This document shows positions 52,436 through 62,700 of a stretch of DNA of 64,000 bases, in pieces. This DNA comes from an uncultured Collinsella sp. (GTDB taxonomy: Bacteria; Actinomycetota; Coriobacteriia; Coriobacteriales; Coriobacteriaceae), in NCBI GenBank assembly GCA_934630855.1, contig CAKTWW010000005.1, positions 1 to 64,000 of the forward strand, given 5' to 3'. The position numbers and the translations under genes were made by a program. The first letter of the stretch is position 1. Every line of letters begins with the position of its first letter. The notes beneath the pieces were generated by a model. That model was not told where the DNA came from. It saw only the letters and a list, made by a program, of their open reading frames with translations, and ran no database searches.

Positions 52436-52981
52436 CTAGGACAAGTCGTCCTCATAGGGCATCAGATCGGCCAGATAGCCCTTCTCCTTGAGCAGTGCCT
52501 CGATCTCGTCGAGGGTTTGCTCGTCTTCTGCCGCGATGCGGTGGAAGTGATAGCCGCTGGTCACCGTCAGCAGCGGAAAGCTCTTGCCGCTGGCGATGTC
52601 GTGCAGGTAGCGCTCGATATCGCGGCGGTTGCGAATGTCCAGGTCGGCCGTAATCTTGCCGTACACGCGGTGGTTGACGATCACGTTGAGCACGGCGCCG
52701 CCCGCATCGACGATGCTCGTGAGCTCATCGCCCGCCTGCTCCACGCTGTGGCGCACCTTGACCAGGCGCGTGGGCACAGCCGGGCTGCTCTCGGCTTCCT
52801 GGAGCACGTAGCCGCGGTTGGTGGCGACGATATCGTGCCCGTCGGCGCGCAGCAGGGCGATGTCCTGCACCACGACCTGACGGCTCACGCCCACCTCGCG
52901 GGCAAGGGCGCTGCCCGAAACGGGATCTTTGGCCCCCTCGAGCACGGCCATGATGGAACGGCGACGCTCGCGGGCATTCAT
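52436..52981 (-). CDS. niaR: Niacin-responsive transcriptional repressor NiaR
   Basis: The 181-residue repressor of NAD synthesis responds to nicotinate. An N-terminal helix-turn-helix (SGSALAREVGVSRQVVVQDI) is followed by a 3H ligand-binding domain with conserved histidines (VIVNHRVYG, ERYLHDI, GYHFHRI). It is the last gene of nadA-nadB-nadC-niaR and starts at an ATG overlapping the nadC stop. It probably acts on the large dyad at 56345-56388, forming an autoregulated operon. Confidence 0.92.
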   Translation of the reverse strand: MNARERRRSIMAVLEGAKDPVSGSALAREVGVSRQVVVQDIALLRADGHDIVATNRGYVLQEAESSPAVPTRLVKVRHSVEQAGDELTSIVDAGGAVLNVIVNHRVYGKITADLDIRNRRDIERYLHDIASGKSFPLLTVTSGYHFHRIAAEDEQTLDEIEALLKEKGYLADLMPYEDDLS

Positions 52982-53841
52982 TATTTACCGTCCAGCAGAC
53001 GCAGGTGCTTAAGCGAAAGGTCGAGGATCGGCGCGGAGTGTGTCAGGGCGCCCGAGCTAATAAAGTCGACGCCCAGGTCGGCCAGGGCGCGAATGTTGTC
53101 GGCGTCCACGTTGCCCGAGCACTCGGTCTTGGCGCGGCCGTCGATAAGCTCGATGGCGGCGGCCATATCGTCGTGGGTCATGTTGTCGAACATGATGATG
53201 TCGGCGCCAGCCTCTACGGCCTCGTGCACCATGTCCAGATTCTCGCACTCGATCTCGACCGTCGTGGTGAAGGACGCATGGGCGCGCGCCATCTCGATCG
53301 CGCGCGCCACGCCGCCGGCGGCGTCGATATGGTTGTCCTTGAGCATGACAGCCGTCGACAGGTTGTAGCGGTGGTTGCTGCCGCCGCCGATCTCGACTGC
53401 CGCCTTCTCGAAGACACGCATGCCCGGCGTGGTCTTGCGCGTGTCGACGAGCACGGTCTTGGTGCCTTCGAGCGCCGCGGCCATCTGATGCGTATAGGTG
53501 GCGATACCGCTCATGCGCTGCAGGTAGTTGAGCGCCACGCGCTCGCCCGAAAGCAGTACGCGCGCATCGCCGCGCACCTGGCCCACGTGGTCGCCGGAAT
53601 GCACCTCGTCGCCATCCGCGACGTCGAACAGCACCGAGCTCTGCGAATCCAGCAGCTCAAAGGTGCGGGCGAACACGTCCAGACCGGCGATGATGCCGTC
53701 GGCCTTGGCGATGAGCTCAACGGTAGCGGGACGCGCCGTGGGGCACACGCTCGCCGTGCTCACGTCCTCAAACGTGATGTCCTCGCGCAGGGCCTGCAAA
53801 ATCAGATCATCGACGACGAGCTTCATGGTAATGGGATTCAT
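52981..53841 (-). CDS. nadC: Nicotinate-nucleotide diphosphorylase (quinolinate phosphoribosyltransferase)
   Basis: NadC converts quinolinate and PRPP to nicotinate mononucleotide with CO2 release. The 286-residue protein shows LNYLQRMSGIATYTHQMA, DTRKTTPGMRVFEKAAVEIG and the phosphate-binding region VEIECENLDMVHEAVEAGAD plus SGALTHSAPILDLSLK. It lies 3 bp after nadB. Confidence 0.96.
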   Translation of the reverse strand: MNPITMKLVVDDLILQALREDITFEDVSTASVCPTARPATVELIAKADGIIAGLDVFARTFELLDSQSSVLFDVADGDEVHSGDHVGQVRGDARVLLSGERVALNYLQRMSGIATYTHQMAAALEGTKTVLVDTRKTTPGMRVFEKAAVEIGGGSNHRYNLSTAVMLKDNHIDAAGGVARAIEMARAHASFTTTVEIECENLDMVHEAVEAGADIIMFDNMTHDDMAAAIELIDGRAKTECSGNVDADNIRALADLGVDFISSGALTHSAPILDLSLKHLRLLDGK

Positions 53842-53844
53842 GGT

Positions 53845-55221
53845 CTACTCCTCCACGGCCTGCGTGCCGGCGGCACGGGCCAAATCATCGATTGCAAGGG
53901 TATCGGCGCTCAGGGCGCGGTGACGTCCGTCGAGCGCGGGCTCGCCCGCCTGCTCCACGGCAAGCGACTCGCCGGTGCGCATACGCCAAGCGGCGCGGCG
54001 ACCCCAAACCAGGGACTCGAGCAGGCTGTTAGAAGCCAGGCGGTTCTTGCCGTGCACGCCGTTGCAGGCCGTCTCGCCCGCGGCGTAGAGCTCGGGCATC
54101 GAGGTGCGGCCGTCCTTGTCGACCCACACGCCGCCCATAAAGTAGTGCTGCGTGGGCGTGACGGGGATGGGCTCGTCCAAGATGTCGCGGCCGTCCTCCA
54201 GGCAGCGTGCGCGGATGTTGGCAAAGTGCCCAGTCACCACGTCGCGCTCGACGGGGGCAAAGCTCAGCCACTCGTGCTCGGTGCCGTCCTGCTTCATCTG
54301 CTCGCGGATGGCGGCGGCGACCACGTCTCGCGGCTGCAGCTCGTCGGTAAAGCGCTCGCCGGCGGCGTTGAGCAGAATCGCGCCCTCGCCGCGACAGCTC
54401 TCGCTGATCAGGAACGTGCGGCCCGGCTGCGGTGAGAACAGGCCCGTGGGGTGAATCTGCACGTAGTCCAGGTGCTCCATCGTAATGCCGTGCTCTTGGG
54501 CGATGAAGCAGGCGTCGCCCGTGAGCTGCGGGTAGTTGGTCGAATGGTCGTACACGCCACCGATACCGCCCGTCGCCCACAGCGTATGGCGGGCATGGAT
54601 CTTAAACGGCTCGCCGGCGTGCACGCCCTCGGCGGCATTTGCCAGCTCGTCGGCGGGACGAACCGAGTCGTCCTCATCCACGGGCACGGCGACGACACCG
54701 GTGCAAACCGTGGCGCCGTCGCACTCGTCGGTCAGGATATCGGTCATGGCCACGTGCTCAAGAATCTGCACGTTGTCCAGCTTGCGGACGGCCCGGAGCA
54801 GCTTGGTCGTGATCTCCTTGCCCGTAATATCGGCGTGGAAGGCGATACGCGGGCGGCTGTGCGCGCCCTCGCGGGTAAAGTCGAGGCTGCCGTCGGCCGT
54901 GCGCTCAAAGTCCACGCCCATCGCCAGCAGGTCGTTGATGACCGAGCGGCTCGAGCGAATCATGATGTCGACGCTCTCGCGGCGGTTCTCGTAATGACCG
55001 GCATGCATGGTGTCCTCAAAGAAGGCGTCGTAGTCCGAGCCCTCGGGCAGCACGCAGATGCCGCCCTGCGCGAGCATGGAATCGCACTCGTCGACGGCGC
55101 CCTTGGAGAGCATGATCACGCGCATGCTCGTCGGCAGATTGAGGGCCGCATACAGGCCCGCCACGCCGCAGCCGGCAATGACGACGTCGCACTCCATATT
55201 GGGGTATTGTTTGGTTTCCAC
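53845..55221 (-). CDS. nadB: L-aspartate oxidase
   Basis: This FAD enzyme oxidises aspartate to iminoaspartate, the substrate of NadA; in anaerobes fumarate serves as acceptor. The 458-residue protein has the FAD motif VVIAGCGVAGLYAALNL, LATGGI-type loop (LWATGGIGGVYDHSTNYPQLTGD), HPTGLF and the C-terminal ASNSLLESLVWGRRAA. The GTG at 55221 follows AGAGGATTCCT and gives METKQYPNMECDVV. It is slightly shorter than E. coli NadB (540) because the C-terminal helical domain is reduced. Confidence 0.94.
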   Translation of the reverse strand: METKQYPNMECDVVIAGCGVAGLYAALNLPTSMRVIMLSKGAVDECDSMLAQGGICVLPEGSDYDAFFEDTMHAGHYENRRESVDIMIRSSRSVINDLLAMGVDFERTADGSLDFTREGAHSRPRIAFHADITGKEITTKLLRAVRKLDNVQILEHVAMTDILTDECDGATVCTGVVAVPVDEDDSVRPADELANAAEGVHAGEPFKIHARHTLWATGGIGGVYDHSTNYPQLTGDACFIAQEHGITMEHLDYVQIHPTGLFSPQPGRTFLISESCRGEGAILLNAAGERFTDELQPRDVVAAAIREQMKQDGTEHEWLSFAPVERDVVTGHFANIRARCLEDGRDILDEPIPVTPTQHYFMGGVWVDKDGRTSMPELYAAGETACNGVHGKNRLASNSLLESLVWGRRAAWRMRTGESLAVEQAGEPALDGRHRALSADTLAIDDLARAAGTQAVEE

Positions 55222-55239
55222 AGGAATCCTCTCCCTTGT

Positions 55240-55275
55240 AATGTGGCATAAGGGACCGTCCCTCATGTCACATTG
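55240..55275. repeat. Small palindrome with AGGGAC-C-GTCCCT core
   Basis: AATGTGGCATAAGGGAC and GTCCCTCATGTCACATT form an imperfect inverted repeat in the nadA-nadB gap. It belongs to the GGGAC-core genre of short repeats seen elsewhere in the window. Confidence 0.6.
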
Positions 55276-55277
55276 TT

Positions 55278-56303
55278 TTAGCGCGCTGCGTACTCGAGCA
55301 TGCGGTCGAGCGTGAGCTTGGCCTGGTCGGCGGCCTCGTCCGATACGCCAATCTGCACCTCGCCCTCGCCCGTCTCCAGGCAGCACACGAGCTTTTCGAG
55401 CGTGATGAGATCCATGTTGACGCAGGTGGGCTGCACCGCGGGGAAGTAGAACTTCTTGCCGGTGCCTTGGCAGCGGCGCTCGAACTCGTAGAGCACGCCG
55501 CGGACCGTCACGATGATGAACTCGCTCGCGTCCGACTCTTCGGCGTACTTGATGATGCCAGCGGTGGAGCCAATGTAGTCGGCCTCGGCCAGGACGTCGG
55601 CCTTGCACTCGGGGTGCGCCAGCACGAGCGCGTCGGGGTGGGCCTCCGTCGCATCGACAATCTGCTCGACGGTGATGATGTGGTGACGCGGGCAGTAGCC
55701 CTTGTTGAGGATGACGTGCTTTTGCGGCACCTGCTCGGCTACGAAACGACCAAGGTTTTGGTCGGGAATGAACAGGATATGCTGCTGCGGCAGCTCGGAC
55801 ACGATCTTGACGGCGTTGGAACTGGTGACGCACACGTCACTCCAGCTCTTGATCTCGACCGTCGAGTTGACGTAGCAGACCACGGCCAGGTCGTCGCCAT
55901 ACTCGGCGCGGGCCTCGTCAACCGTCTCGCGTTTGACCATGTGCGCCATGGGGCAGTCCGCGCCCGGTTCGGGCAGCAGCACGGTCTTGGTGGGATTGAG
56001 CAGCTTGGCGCTCTCGCCCATAAACTCCACGCCACACAGCACGATGGTCTGCTGCGGCAGGCTCTTGGCAAGCTTTGCCAGGTAGAAGCTGTCGCCGACG
56101 TAATCGGCCACTGCCTGGACCTCGGGCGCCACGTAATAGTGCGCCAGGATCACCGCATCACGCTGGGTTTTTAGTTGCTGAATGGCCTCGACGAGCTCTG
56201 CCGGCACCAATGCCGCGCGCTCCGTTGCCGTCGTTGCCGATGCCAGGCCGGCCGCAATATCGCGTGCAAGCTCCGATGCATCCATGTTCGCGCTCTGTGC
56301 CAT
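55278..56303 (-). CDS. nadA: Quinolinate synthase
   Basis: This [4Fe-4S] enzyme condenses iminoaspartate with dihydroxyacetone phosphate to quinolinate. The 341-residue protein has AVILAHYYVAPEVQAVADYVGDSF, CGVEFMGESAKLLNP, ADCPMAHMV, HPEC and the C-terminal PTCVNMDLITLEKL. First gene of the operon. ATG 56303 is preferred over the adjacent TTG 56306; GAGAGGGG lies upstream. It is read from the operator-embedded promoter at 56339-56367. Confidence 0.96.
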   Translation of the reverse strand: MAQSANMDASELARDIAAGLASATTATERAALVPAELVEAIQQLKTQRDAVILAHYYVAPEVQAVADYVGDSFYLAKLAKSLPQQTIVLCGVEFMGESAKLLNPTKTVLLPEPGADCPMAHMVKRETVDEARAEYGDDLAVVCYVNSTVEIKSWSDVCVTSSNAVKIVSELPQQHILFIPDQNLGRFVAEQVPQKHVILNKGYCPRHHIITVEQIVDATEAHPDALVLAHPECKADVLAEADYIGSTAGIIKYAEESDASEFIIVTVRGVLYEFERRCQGTGKKFYFPAVQPTCVNMDLITLEKLVCCLETGEGEVQIGVSDEAADQAKLTLDRMLEYAAR

Positions 56304-56338
56304 CAAGGCCCCTCTCTTTTGGCGAATCTTGGGGCTTT

Positions 56339-56388
56339 AGTATGACACCTAGGTTTACAGCTGACAAGACAGCTGTAAACCTATGTGT
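56339..56388 (-). promoter_or_regulatory. nad operon promoter embedded in a large NiaR-type dyad
   Basis: The inverted repeat ACACCTAGGTTTACAGCTG (56345-56363) and its partner at 56370-56388 (one mismatch) have a 6-bp spacer. On the minus strand TTGTCA (56362-56367) and CATACT (56339-56344) are 17 bp apart, so a bound repressor would cover the -35 and spacer. It is the only such dyad seen, immediately upstream of nadA. Confidence 0.82.
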
Positions 56389-56510
56389 AAAGTTGTAATA
56401 AAGATTCAATTGCGGGTCGGGTCGCTTTCGAGCTGAAGGGCTGTAGATGGCCGAAAATGGACCTTGGTTAATATTCAACCCCCTGTTAACCGCCCCGGCA
56501 GAAGGCCTGT

Positions 56511-56716
56511 GGGCAAAAAAGGGCAAATATGAGTACTGTTACCAAATTAGTGGCAGCGATTTTCGACCTGCCAGGCCTACAAATCGCCCTGTTTGACTCC
56601 GAATCCGGCATCGTGCGCCCCAAAATCACGCTCGCGATGCCTCCTAGAGCCGTTTTGAGCCCTATTTCGCTGTTACTAAAATAGTGGCAGTACTCATATT
56701 TGGCATTTTTTGCCCA
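56511..56716. mobile_element. MITE-like element of 206 bp with 28-bp terminal inverted repeats
   Basis: Left end 56511-56538 and right end 56689-56716 match in 26 of 28 positions (GGGCAAAAAA outer, CAAATATGAGTACTG inner). Just inside both ends the word CTGTTAC-YAAA-WTAGTGGCAG is repeated in direct orientation. No coding frame lies inside. The rest of 56389-56510 and 56717-56736 holds nothing I can name. Confidence 0.7.
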
Positions 56717-56736
56717 CGAGGTCTCGCGGCGGCACA

Positions 56737-56772
56737 AAAAAGGGGCCCGGATGGCGAGATCCGGGGCCCCTT
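56737..56772 (-). terminator. Terminator of the giant surface protein gene
   Basis: On the minus strand AAGGGGCCCCGGA/TCCGGGCCCCTT is followed by TTTT. Confidence 0.92.
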
Positions 56773-56788
56773 GGGGATAAGGAAGCGA

Positions 56789-59700
56789 CTAGGCGCGGCG
56801 CTTCATGGCCCAAGCCAGCAGCAGAGCTGCCATGCCGGTTGCGAATACGCCGCCAGCCATGACGTATGCGCTGTCGCCGGACTCGGGCAACGTCTCCTTG
56901 CCAGCCTTCTTCTTGGACTTGGAAGTCGTAGTCGTGGTGGTCGTGGTGGTCTGGCCAGGAGCGGGCTTGGCAGCCTCGGTGACGGTAAAGGTCGTCTCGG
57001 CCGTACCCGTGGTCGAAACCACGCTCAGCTTATGCTCGCCCACGCCGAGCGTCTTTAGGAAGCTCGTCTTGAGCGTCACGATCGTGGAACCCTCGGTGAG
57101 CACGTAGTTCTCGGCAGCGACCTCCTTGTCGTCAACCAGCACCTTCTGGAAGAACTCAAGCGGCGCGTTCGAACGGAAGCTCAGGTCCTTGGCGGCGTCG
57201 ACCACCATCGTCTGACCTTTGCCGTCGATGATCTCGGGCGCCAGAATCGCGATCTCCTCGGACTTGCCCTTCTCGCCGCAAACCTTGCACTTCTGATACT
57301 TTTCGCCCTTGGCCTCGACGGTCGCCGGCGTGTCGACGACCCACTCGAAGGTGTGCTCGGCCTTGTCGAGGACCTCGCCACAGCGGCAGATATGCCAGTG
57401 GTTCTTGGCGTCGTGTGCCCAGCCAGAGCCATCGGGCTCGTGCTTGAGAACACCCTCGACCGTCACGTTCACGTCGCCCTCGACGTCCTTGAGCTCATAG
57501 GCGCCCTTGTCGGAAAGCTTAACGGATTTGCCGTTGACCTTAACGGCGTAGTCCTTGCCCGCAAAGTATGCGCTGTCGATGCTCATGGTGAGCGTTGCAG
57601 CCCCGCGCCAGTCGAGCTCGGTTGCCGTCGAGGTAAGCTTGTAGCCCACCTGGTTGCCCGGCAGCGACACGACCAGCTTGCGGCCGGCCGCCACGGTGAT
57701 CTCGGTGGCAGAAGAGGCATCGTAGTTGGTCTTGGCCTGGTAGCGTACCTCGTACACACCGGCGGCAAGGTCCTTGAGCTCGGTTACGCCCTCGCCCACG
57801 GCCTGGTACTCGGCGGTGCCTTGGGCGCGCCACTCCATGGTGGCGTCGACGCCCGTGATCTTGCCGTCCTTCTTGCCGCTCACAGTCTCGGCCTCGGCCT
57901 GGACCACCGGCGCGTCCTGCGGGGCGTTCTTGATGGAGAACTCGCATGTCAGACCCTCGACAGGCAGCGCGTAGTTGCCCGCAGCCTTGCCCGTCAGCTT
58001 CTTGTTAAGGGTCGCCGTGTAAGGACCACCGACCTCGGTCTGGGAGCCCTCGACGGTCGCGCCAAGGTCGTCCTTATCGATAACATTGCCGAGCTTCGCC
58101 TCGGGGCAGCGCTCCCTGCCGTCATAGATGAACTCAGTGGTGCCCCACGTCACGGTGAGCAGACGCTGGTTGATGGTGAACTTGCCGTCGCCAAACGTGA
58201 TGTTGTAGTTGGGGTTAGCGTCCTTGGCCTGCGTCAGGTGCAGAGCATAGCTGCCCGCGTCATCACAGTCATCGCGTTCGATCTTGAGACCCTGAAGCGT
58301 TTCGCCCGCGACGAGCTTGCCAGCGGTGACAGACCACTCAAACACAGGGTCTTCCTCGCCGTAGGTCTTGGAGGCGTCCTGGGCGGTGACCGTGATCGCA
58401 CGCTGCTTGACCTCGAGCGTCACCTTGCCCTCGGCCGTCACACCGTCGATCGTCACCTGGTAGGCAACTTCCAGCGTGCCGACATCCTTGATCTTGGGTG
58501 CGTCGGGGGACCAGTTCTTGCCGTCGGTGCTGTACTTGGCCGTCGCGCCCTTGGGTAGGCTCGACGCGTCGACGGTGTGATACGCACCGTCGTACTCGTC
58601 GGAGTAGCCAACAATGGCGGCAGCCGGAATCACGACCTCAGGCAGCTTGTGACCGCAGACCTTGCACTCCTGATGTTTGGAACCCACCTCGGTTGCCGTG
58701 GGAGCCTTGTCGACGACCCACTCAAAGTCGTGCTTGGCCTCGTCGATCTTGTCGCTCTTGTCGCCACAGGTGCACTCGTGCCAATGTGTGTTGTCGTCGG
58801 AGACCCACTTGTCATTCACGGCCTCGTGCTTGCGCACGCCCTCGACCGCAATGGTGGCGTTCTTCTCGACATTGCTCAGGACATACTTTCCGCTCTCGTT
58901 CTTCTCGAGAACTCCGCTGCTCGCCTTGACGGCAAAGTCGTCGCCCGCGTAGTAGCCATTGGAGATCTCTACCGAGAACTCCACGCTTCCGTGCCACTGC
59001 AGCTTGTTCGGGCTATGCCAAACAATCGAGTAAGCATCGTTTTTTGCAGGACCGCTGACGTACAGGTCCTTACCCTTCTTGACGCTTACCTCCACAGAAT
59101 TGGACCGCATGTAATTTTTAGTCTCGGCATACCAGACCTGATAATCGCCGCCGGCAAGATTCTCAATCGCACCGTCGTCGGAAACCATGGTCTCGCCATC
59201 GACGTTTCCGCTTTCGGTACGGAACAGGCGATAGGCGACGCCGCCGTGCGCGCCCTCAATCTTGCCGTCGCACTTGCCATGGATGGTCTCGTTGACAGCG
59301 CCCAGCCCCTGGGGCTTCTCCTGCTCTGCCTTATAGATCGTATAGGTAAACTCCAGGTTTTCGGTAGGAAGGGCATAGTTCTTGGTGACCTCGGGATCAC
59401 CGGCAAAGCCCGTCACCTTGGCCTTGTAGCTACCGGCATCGACGCCCGTCGCGTTCTCGACCGTATAGGAAACCTTGCCCTCGTCACGCTTGACAACGTT
59501 GTTGACCGTAACCTTGGGACCCTGAGGCTCGCCGTTGTAGGTACACGTTCCAATCTGCCAGCCAACACCAATCTGACGCTTGGTGATCTCGAACGTGCCA
59601 GTCTGGAACGTCAGGTCATAGTTCGCTCGATCGGTGTCATACAGCTCTCCGGCGTCCTTGTTATCCTCAATCGTCAGCTTGTAGGTACCAACGTTCTCGC

Positions 59701-62700
59701 CGGTTTCGCGGTTGATCTTGAACCAGGAGAGCGGATGGCCCTTGAGGATCGAGCCCTCGACAGCCTCGAGCTTGAAGTCCGGATCGTCGAGACCGTACAT
59801 CTTCGAAGCATCCGTGGGCTTCACCGTTATCGGGCGACGGCTTACTTTGAGCTCAACTTCGCCCTCGCAGGTGTCGCCAGACGCAAGGGTCGCCTTAAAC
59901 TCAACGGTCTTGGAACCGGCATTGCAGATGACCGGAGACTCGTCGCTCCACTTCTTCTCGCCCTGCTCGCGATACTGAATGGATGCAACGGTCTTAGTGT
60001 CGACCGTCACGCCATGCTTTTCACCATCGTAGACGCCCGAGTAACCCTTGATGCCGAAAGCGGGGATCTCAACGGGCTTGCGCTCATAGCCGCACGTCTT
60101 GCAGCGCTCGTGCTTGGAACCGGGCTTATCGGCCGTAGCGTCCTGGTCGACGACCCATTCAAAGTCATGCTTTGCGCGGTCAACGTCCTCCTTGCCACAG
60201 GTGCAGGTGTTCCAATGCTCAATGTCGTCGTGCTTCCAACCGGTGCCGTCAGCTTTCTTGGGGCCGTCCTTGACCTCAACCGTCACAGCTTCGGAGGCAT
60301 TATGGTTGCGATCCGCCTTAAGGCGGACGTTATATTTTCCAGCAGCAAGGCCCTTAACCGACGTCTCGCCCTCGGCAATCCACTGATAGTCGCTGGGCTC
60401 CTCGGCTTTCCACTCGTACGTACTGTCGAGCCCGTCGATACTGCCGTCTGCCAAGGTATGACCGGTCGCGGCCGTCGTCTTGACGTCCTTAGGAGCAGCT
60501 TGCTCGGCGGGAGCGATCTTGATCTCGAGCTCGCCCTCCACCGGAACGTAGTCGGGCGCTTTAATACGATATTTAATCGTCTCGGCGCATTCGTTGCCAT
60601 AGATATCGCGCGTGACATTGGTATAGGAGGGGATTCGGTCTTCGTACAGCGAGCCACCATCGACGCTATATTCGACCTGCATGCCCTCGGGTGCGTTGTC
60701 GACCGTCACCGACGGCGAGTGAGCCTTACCGTCGTATTTGCCATCAAAGCCCTTGGCCTGGACATTATCGAACTGTGTGCCGTAGATGGTCCAGTAGAAG
60801 CTCTGGCCATAAACAAAGTTGCCCAGACCCCACAGCCAGGTTCTATACGTACCGGGATCGGTGCCGTCTCGGTCTCCACGGTCTTGATCGAACTCGTAGT
60901 CCACACCCAACCTGAGGTCAACCGTCTCACCATCAACCGTCGCGGTCACCTTAAACTGTGGGGTGATCTTCTCACCCGTCCACTTGAACGCAGGCAGCTT
61001 ATTCTTGACCGTATCGTTATTGAGAACCTCGACTTTACAAGTATTTAGTCTAATTCCTTCAATCTTGAACACGCGCTCGAGCGTGACATCGTTCTGACCC
61101 TCGATGGCAACCGTCGCCACTACGCGATAGGTGCCCGCATCGCACGGCTGCGACCCCTCCATCTCGAAGCCCCTGGGATTATCGTCATCCACGCCTCTAT
61201 AGAACCGTGCGCTCACGATCTTTACCTTGCCCTGCACCACGGCGTTGTCCTTTTGAGACGGCTTGGTCGTAGCAAGCACGGCGTCGCGCTGCTTGCCGTT
61301 GTAGGTAAAGCTCAAATCGCCGCTCTTGGACGACATCAGTGAAATCGTCTCGCCGTCCCTGGAGTAGACGCAGTGCGAGGCCTCGTACTGGCCGCTGCAC
61401 GTAGCCGCGATGCTGTACCCGTCCTTGTTGACGGAGTAGTTCCACTCGTGCTCGTGCCTACGATGAAGGACCTTGACCTTGCCATCGGTGACCTCGTATG
61501 CAAGGTCGGCGTTGGCAAGTTTGAGCCTACTCGCGAGATCTTCCTGCGAAAGATCGCTCGTGCCAAGGTTCACATACTCATAGTAGTAGTACTGCTTATT
61601 GGACTCGGGATCGAACTTGGTATCGTCGACAGACAGAGCGGCTTCGCCCGTAAAAGACTTGTCGACGTGAACCTTGCCGTAGCTACCGGCATCGGAAGCG
61701 TCGACGCCCTTCGCCTTGGCCGTAGTGACCTTCGTGTTGCCAGCAAGCGTCACAGAACCGAGAGCGTAGACCGCGCAGCGCTGCGGATCCTGGACGTCGA
61801 GTTTTTGCCCGTAATTATTGTAAGAAGGCGACACATATAAGTCGTCGATCGTGGAGCTCTCGATGGTACAAGAGGCGTCTTTCGCTACCGCAATACCACT
61901 CGTCATGTGCATCTTGTAGTCTTTAATCATGTATTCGCAGGGGCCATCCCACGAAGTCGAGCCCGTATCCGGCGTAGATCGAATGCTGCAGTTCTTCACC
62001 GACAGGTCCGCATTTCTGACAACGATATTGCCCGAATGGACATGGTTGTCCTCGACCTTCAAGTAATCGCACGAAATCATCGACTGGCAATTATTTTCGA
62101 ACTTGCAACCGTTCAACGTCACGCGGGGCTTGGCGTTTCTTCCGACTACGCTCAAGGCGCCAACGCAGTCATCGGCGTTGTTGCTAAAGGTGCAATTGGT
62201 AAAGGTTGCATTAACCGCCACCTGCGAACCGCGAATAGTCACCGGGGCAGGAGATGCAGTGTAGATGTTCTTATCGTTGGAGTGATAATTCCAGGCATTC
62301 TTTGCACAGTTCCAATTACTGACGTTCACGTTGGTAAAGGTCGCTGTCTCGCCCTTGCCCATGGTTCCGTACAGCATAATTGCTCGGTCGCAATCACGGT
62401 TAAGGTTTGAGACGAGCGTCAGATCCTTCACAGTAAGGTTAAGCTTATTGCCGGTATTCGGCTTATCGGCGAGATATTGACTCCAGTTATCGCTATCGCC
62501 CAAGAACGTCTTGCCGTTGCAGATGACCTTTGTCGCGGCGCCCGAGTCGCCGATGAACTCGACGTATCCACCCGTAACCACAAAGAGTGGCAGTCTGTAG
62601 TACGTCTTATTACGCATGTCGGTCAGCGGACCGCCCAAGTAGCTGTCATTGCTAAAGTACAACCGGGTAGGCTTCTCCGCCGTGCCGCCTTTAACCTCGT

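Noticed and set aside
55222-55833. N-terminal extension of nadB upstream of 55221
   Set aside because: It would run antiparallel through nadA in another frame and lacks homology to NadB; GTG 55221 has the ribosome site and conserved N-terminus.
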